Part shown: positions 58,738 to 64,000 of the stretch, piece by piece | Layout: each line of letters opens with the position of its first letter | Position numbering within the stretch: position 1 is the stretch's first letter | From: Lactarius indigo | Taxonomy: Eukaryota; Basidiomycota; Agaricomycetes; Russulales; Russulaceae | Assembly: GCA_025766275.1 (NCBI GenBank) | Contig: JAFKAC010000042.1 | Coordinates: forward strand, 434,001 to 498,000 | Reading direction: 5' to 3' | Length of the DNA: 64,000 bases | Program-made: the position numbers and the translations under genes | Notes under the pieces: model-generated | The model's input: only the letters and a program-made list of their open reading frames with translations | Told to the model about the DNA's origin: nothing | The model's database searches: none

Positions 58738-61421
58738 TCACGCGCCAAAAATGAACAAAGTTGACCATCGCTCAAGCGTCATCCCTCTCTTCCTCCGCAG
58801 CTTCTTCACAGCAAACTGAAGCGCCCTTGCTGATCTCTCGTAATGTGGGACTCCTCTCCGGCCTGGGCTCTCTGAAAAAACATATTTGTAGAAATGCTTA
58901 GACAAGTCCGCGCCGTCCGTATCGGCCATAGCCCACATCGTCCCGATGACGGCTGCCGGAAAGCCGCAGAATTGCATGGCAGCCGCAAGGTGTAAGTCCT
59001 TCGTCGGAATGCTGGCTTCTGTCAGCTCGGCAGTGTGACAAGCAGAAAGGAAGGCAAATTCTGCAGCAGGAAGTGAGATCGGACGATTTTCAGGAGGGTA
59101 AGATTGTCTCCGTGAAGTTCAAACTAAGCGTCGAACGGTTTACCTGTCTCCAGTAAACCGTGACAAACAAAATGACGAATCGGTGGTCCCTGAGGCCCGC
59201 TATCACTGCAGTGGGTGTCGCGTTTCCGAAACGAGAGTTGTCACCGCGATCCTACAGTTGTACGACATCGATCTCGCTCCGTGCCCCAGGCAGGGTTTCT
59301 GGCTGTGCCACAAGAAGCACGAAAGGCTGGACAACGTTTTGGATGAGCCAGGTTTGCAAGATTCGATGAGCGCGGAGAGCGTCGGGGTATACGAACAGAT
59401 GTACAGATCCATAAAGTAAAGCCTGTCGCCATTGTCGGACGGAATAGGACCCATCGCATGAAGAGGAAAGGAACAGAAGGCGGATGTCGGGCACCACCAG
59501 ACACGAGATTTTTCCGGAATGTTTAACTGGTGGAGTCTCTCGATGACTGGTCTTCCCACGAGCTCGTATAGATCTGCGAGGACAGAAGCTAGAGTGATCG
59601 TAGTCTATTGAATCGAGTCCCTTCTCCTTTTGAGTGCGCAACAATTGGTCCCTTAGCTGGTTCGCACGATTGTGGAAGTTGGGAGGAGTGAAGATGACGG
59701 AAGGGGGGGAATCTTTGTGCAGGATGATGATGTCCGAGCGCCATCGGGATTGGTTGATGATAATGACAGGACCATGTATTGCAGCACAATTGAGGGCGTC
59801 AAATGGCAGTGGTTTTAGGAAATTTCCAAGGCCTGAAAGGGATTGGATGTGAGTTATAAGTGAACCGCGCTCCTCCGAAAGCTTCCTCTGTCGCAAGAGA
59901 AGACGACCAAACGCGTCCATCCCGGGCCCGGCTTCGCCATCGCCCATTTCCATGTTCTCGTTTTGCGCAACCGACATTGTCACCCTCTCTAGGTCCCGAT
60001 TGATGGCCGCGAATCTTTCTGCTAGGGCGGGTCGGCCGTACGGAGCTGATCGGTCGAGGTACGAAGGCCTCGCATTTCGGACCAGAGTAGCGCTCTTCCT
60101 CGTTCCAGGGTCTCTATGGCCTGTTTTATTCGACCAGTTTCGATCTGGTACGATGCATAGTCCAAGGGCAACCCCCTCACTTTCGTGGGAACGCGGACGA
60201 GGAGAAAATGCTGGATTTGTAAAGTCGGTGAAAAAACAAGAGTCTCTTCCATTAGTGACATGGCCGTCTTATACGCAATAGAAGTCGAAGGATGCGCATA
60301 GATTCGTGCGTTGTGTGCCCACCCATACGAAATCTGGAACCGACGGAATGCCTCCGTAGATCCATCATTTACGACCTCGGGGAAGAGTTGCATGACCTCT
60401 TCGATATCTTGTTCGAGATGCAACAAATTGCAGCGTGCGATCAAAGACCGAAGAAGCCCCTCTCCCATTTGGTAGTGGACCGGCTTTTGGGCTGATACAT
60501 TGCGGAGATCACGATGCGTGGTGATTGCTTCATCGAGGTAATCCAATCTGTTCGTGCATTGATGTGCTTGATGGAGGATCTGAGCGAACACGATAGCGGG
60601 CAAGTACCACAGTCGATCATTACTTATAGAGTGTTGTGACGGGAGTAACTGACCGGCCTAGCTCGACAGCCGCTTCTACATCCGTTATCCTGACATCTGG
60701 AATTGTGCCGAGAATTTCCTTGAGCAGTTCCACTTTCTCTAGCAATTGTGCTGTACCCCAATCGCGCGGAGCAGGTCTCTGAAAGAAGAAATAGGTAAGG
60801 TATTCCCCCGAGGGATTGGGAGGTGTTTCTCTTGAGTTCCCGGTGATACCAAAGTAATTAACAGCGCGCTGCCGCTCGCAGTTGTCTGGAGAGACAGCTA
60901 AACGGGCGCGATCTTGGTTCGGAAGGGATGGGAGGCAAGTTAAAGTGTGAAGGCGGTGAATGGCATCCTCCAAATACTCCGGGCGCGAGTACGAGTTTCA
61001 ACCGGGACACAGCGAGCACTTTGATTAGCTCTATGGAGTGTCTCTGCGTCGGTGTTAGACGATCCCCAGGAGAGTGTGCAGCGACGATTTTGTCCGCGAT
61101 GGCTATCGCCTCCTCGTAATCAGAAAGGTCCTGCGCCATCAGGAAACGAACAGCGAGACAGTGAGCAAGTGCATGGGGAGACGCGCAAGTCTGGTATAAG
61201 TACCATTGCCTTTCGTAGGACTTGGATGACCCGCTCGGGAGGCTGATTTGCATCATTTAGACGGTGTGTCTCGGCAACAGCAATAGAGATGGTACAATGG
61301 CATCGATTAGGTCGCTTGTCGTGAGACTCGAGACGCCACCAGAGTAGAGGATTTCGTGAGTAAGGGCCACCATCTCCTCCATGTCCTGTGTCGCACCGCC
61401 AGACCCCGACATCAATTTCAT
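58738..61421 (-). pseudogene. CHAT-TPR protein, copy 2 (several frame breaks)
   Basis: Homologue of 41438-45506, same order. The N-terminus from about 61421 (MKLMSGSGGATQDMEEMVAL) precedes TPR-like helices (FLMAQDLSDYEEAIAIADKI, QIETGRIKQAIETLERGRAL). A linker with RLLLRQRKLSEERGSLITHI leads into the CHAT domain: GPVIIINQS, MGPIPSDNGDR, and an end with MQFCGFPAAVIGTMWAM and KKLRRKRGMTLERW. The catalytic-His block (near 59178) is out of phase by one missing C; with it the block would read HFVCHG. A base is also missing near 58760 before the end. N-terminal parts lie in three frames. CHAT domains are caspase-like peptidases paired with TPRs; a signalling or cell-death role in fungi is inference. 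Confidence 0.75.
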
Positions 61422-63705
61422 GGACAGCGCTCGAACCAGACGCGATGTAAGTTGATAATGCGGGATGTTGAAAGTGCCGAGGGGATGGAAGTTCGTTCGA
61501 ATAAAGCAAAAGTATTAACTGAGGACACGATATCCTCAGGTTGTTTACTTACTGTGAGGAGCGTGAAAGGAGGATAGATGCGAGCTGGAAAAACATATAG
61601 ACCACTTCTTGACTGGTTTGGAAACGGGAGAAGAACAGCTTCCTGTGAGATGGGTGGTGGACACGTCGAGGTCGCCTTCTGAGGTGACAATTCATTGCGC
61701 ATGGTTCGTAGTATCGCCGAGTGCAGGAGGTGAGTAGGGCGACGAGGATCTGGTCGAGGTGACAATGCGAGAAGACGGTTTGTGTTCGAGAATCTCTTTC
61801 TCGACCTGGAAAATAGTGACTAAAGGCACAGTTAGCTTTCGAGCGGCAGGTGGAAAGGCTGAATGTCAGACACAAGGCTGGAACTTTACATGGAAACTCT
61901 AGGTGGCCATGGGTCAAGGCTGGAAAATCAGTGGACTATGATATGTCGAGGAAAAGGAGACGAGCGGACGAGAGGGGTCAACCGCCTCAGTCATGATATA
62001 TTTCAAGCAGAAAAATTTCCCTGAGTCCATGCCTACCACCGCATCATGCGTGCTCATAAGTACCGGGAGGCGTGGCCACGAAAATCTACTTCTTTTCCTG
62101 CACATGTTTGCGGCATGCTAGAGGCACAGCAACTTGAAGAAAAGCAACAATAGCGCCCGTTCTGAACCTGCGCAAGTGTGGAACGGACCCCTTAAAGTCC
62201 CAGATGTTAGCCACTAAATTTCACGATAATTCTCTTGATGATACTATATACTTACGACACCGTGACCACTGTGGTGATATGCAAAGATGCTAGACGATTA
62301 CCAGTGAACGATTTCTATTGGTTGCCAGCCTGAGGTCACGTGCCCACTCTACATATTGACCTCTCCGCCAGTGACCTCCGCTTATTTTTACGGTTCCTTC
62401 TTACTATCATTTGGACTCAAACGCTGATTAAGAATGTATTACGAACTTCGCAAGCATATACGGGGGCACTCTGATACACCAAGGGATTTTAGGAGAGGTT
62501 GGAGCCGGATCGAGGAATGTGACTGTTTCAATGTGCAAGGGATTCAAAGAATCCCGTGTAAGTAAAAAAAACTTCAAGTTGGGGCCTCCCTGCCAGTGAT
62601 AGTACTAATTGGTCTTGCCTGGACCCGGTGTCTCAGTTTCACGGTGAATGAGAAGCTCTGAGCACAGCGTATGGGCGCGCAGCCTCATGCGATGCATGAT
62701 CGTATGGCTTGCGCCGTGTTGCTCCTACCCAATCCGATCTTAACCACGAGCCCACGTCGGCGCAATTGAGCTACAAGTTGACACGTTAACTCGGACATCC
62801 ACTCTCTCCCTTTCCGTCACCTTTTTATACTCCCATTCGTTCGATCCCTCCTCCACTCCGAGTCGCCTTCTGGTGCTTTCCGCCGTCCCCCCCCTCCCCC
62901 CTCACGACCCCCGTCAAGCGGCCCGATCGTCACCCCCTTCCATCCCTCGTATTGTCCTAGTAATGCCACTGGCATTTTTCGCGTCCTCGTCTTTGTACAC
63001 ACAGCCCCCACCATGAAGTCACCATAACAACTCCACACTTTAACTAAGTGAGGCCATATGTGTGTTTCTTTTTATTATTAGTTTATAGTTCGCTCCTGCT
63101 CATCCTTTACCTTCCCCCTCCTTCTACTTACTTGGATTCGATCTTAGGTACTGAGTTTCTCCGTGTACACAATCCGCCTCTTTCTTGCTGAATATATTTC
63201 GTGTTCCGTCCAAGTCCTCTCCCAGGCGTGATCACGGTATGGTCCCTGAGCAACTCAGTTGAATCCAATCAATGACACACTCAGAGCTATGTTCGTAAGA
63301 CTGCTATCACATTGGCACAAGCATCGCCATTTTCTCATATCGTGACGCACCCTCGGTCGGTTCCTGATTTAGGCCTGACCCATCTCTCAGGAATTTGCTC
63401 CGCCTGTCTGTCTCGCACCAATCCATGTCCATACACTGTATCGCCCATTTCACGATAAATATGATTGCAAACCAACTTACACATACAAGCACGTATGTCG
63501 CTCTCCCGTGGCGAGTACGTCTACCCTACAGATTCTGGTCGTGGTTAAGCAACAATCGTAATATCCTACATGAGTACTCCGCAATCAAGCAAGTTACCAG
63601 CATGGTCACGCCACGATGCCACTTAAAATCCGAACTACGTCATGCTATAGATAAGGTGTGAGCACGAAGAACGTATCCACAATTTAGACAACTCACGACG
63701 CCAGA
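61422..63705. other. Intergenic region, no gene recognised
   Basis: About 2.3 kb between CHAT copies 2 and 3. 61422-61920 may still include 5' exons or leader of copy 2, since minus-strand frames there continue the phase. 62800-62920 is strongly C/T-rich (CCGTCCCCCCCCTCCCCCCTC). No repeat or RNA gene noticed. Confidence 0.4.
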
Positions 63706-64000
63706 TCATGCACCATAGTGAACAAAGTTGACCCATCGCTCAAGCGTCATCCCTCTCTTCCTCCGCAACTTCTTCACAGCGAACTGAAGCGCCCTCGCAG
63801 ACCTTTAATATGGCACCCCTTTCCGGCCTGGGCTTTCTGAGAAAATAGATTTGTAGAAATACTGAGATAGGTCAGCGCCGTCCGTATCGGCCATAGCCCA
63901 TCGTCCCGATGACGCTCCGGAAGCCACAAAATTGCATTGCGGCCGCAAGGTGCAGTCCTTCGTCGGCGATGCTATCTTCGGTCAGCTCGGCAGTGTGACA
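63706..64000 (-). pseudogene. CHAT-TPR protein, copy 3 (3' end only, runs off window)
   Basis: Close match to 58738-59035, with the same GGATGACGCTTGAGCG start of the last helix and KKLRRKRGMTLERWVNFVHYGA before a TGA at 63706-63708. This copy keeps the C that copy 2 lacks near the end. Further left, GACCTTTAATATGGCACC differs by indels from CTCGTAATGTGGGACTCC of copy 2, and CCCATCGTCCCGATGACGCTCCGG lacks bases relative to it, so the frame is broken. Everything upstream is outside the window. Confidence 0.8.

Noticed and set aside
1..64000. CRISPR arrays, rRNA genes, tRNA genes, prokaryotic operons
   Set aside because: No regularly spaced repeats, no rRNA-like conserved blocks and no convincing cloverleaf were found. 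Introns throughout show a eukaryotic nuclear sequence.

Overview
The window reads as the nuclear genome of a filamentous basidiomycete, probably an Agaricomycete of the Rhizoctonia/Ceratobasidium kind. Support: many 48-65 bp GT-AG introns, the fungus-specific elongation factor 3, a chromodomain Ty3/Gypsy element, a hAT element, and tandem CHAT-TPR genes. The taxon is inferred; nothing in the window names it.

Layout. 1-3428 is the 3' part of a hAT transposon: a transposase gene with one nonsense codon, a GC-rich minisatellite and a putative right end. About 3.7-27.6 kb is a head-to-tail array of four 5.4-5.6 kb units. Each unit holds a five-exon two-finger C2H2 gene (minus strand), a non-coding middle, and the 3' part of a Ser/Thr kinase gene (minus strand). 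Only the last unit runs into a complete kinase gene (25639-27631). The other three kinase copies start at a breakpoint in kinase exon 1 and are wrecked by frameshifts, a 0.5 kb insertion or an inverted exon. All four zinc-finger genes still read through. Unit 4 also carries a 5'-truncated chromodomain retrotransposon and a 99 bp inverted-repeat element.

27.6-41.2 kb is a well-preserved housekeeping block: V-ATPase subunit a, elongation factor 3, an M50B-like membrane peptidase and endonuclease III, all on the plus strand. 41.4-45.5 kb is a broken CHAT-TPR gene interrupted by a 1.36 kb insertion with a poly(A) tract. 47.5-52.2 kb holds a THI20-type thiamine enzyme and the SAGA subunit ADA3 (both minus). 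52.5-58.4 kb holds an SLC41 Mg2+ transporter, a small signal-peptide protein (minus), a small basic protein (minus), COX17, and a sorbitol/arabinitol-type dehydrogenase. 58.7-61.4 kb is a second CHAT-TPR gene, and a third begins at the right edge (63.7 kb onward).

Quality note: coding frames are clean through about 9.6 kb of exons between 25 and 41 kb and in THI20. Conserved genes from ADA3 to the second CHAT gene carry at least a dozen one-base indels, nine of them (all insertions) in the dehydrogenase. Residual sequencing error and recent decay cannot be told apart from the sequence alone.
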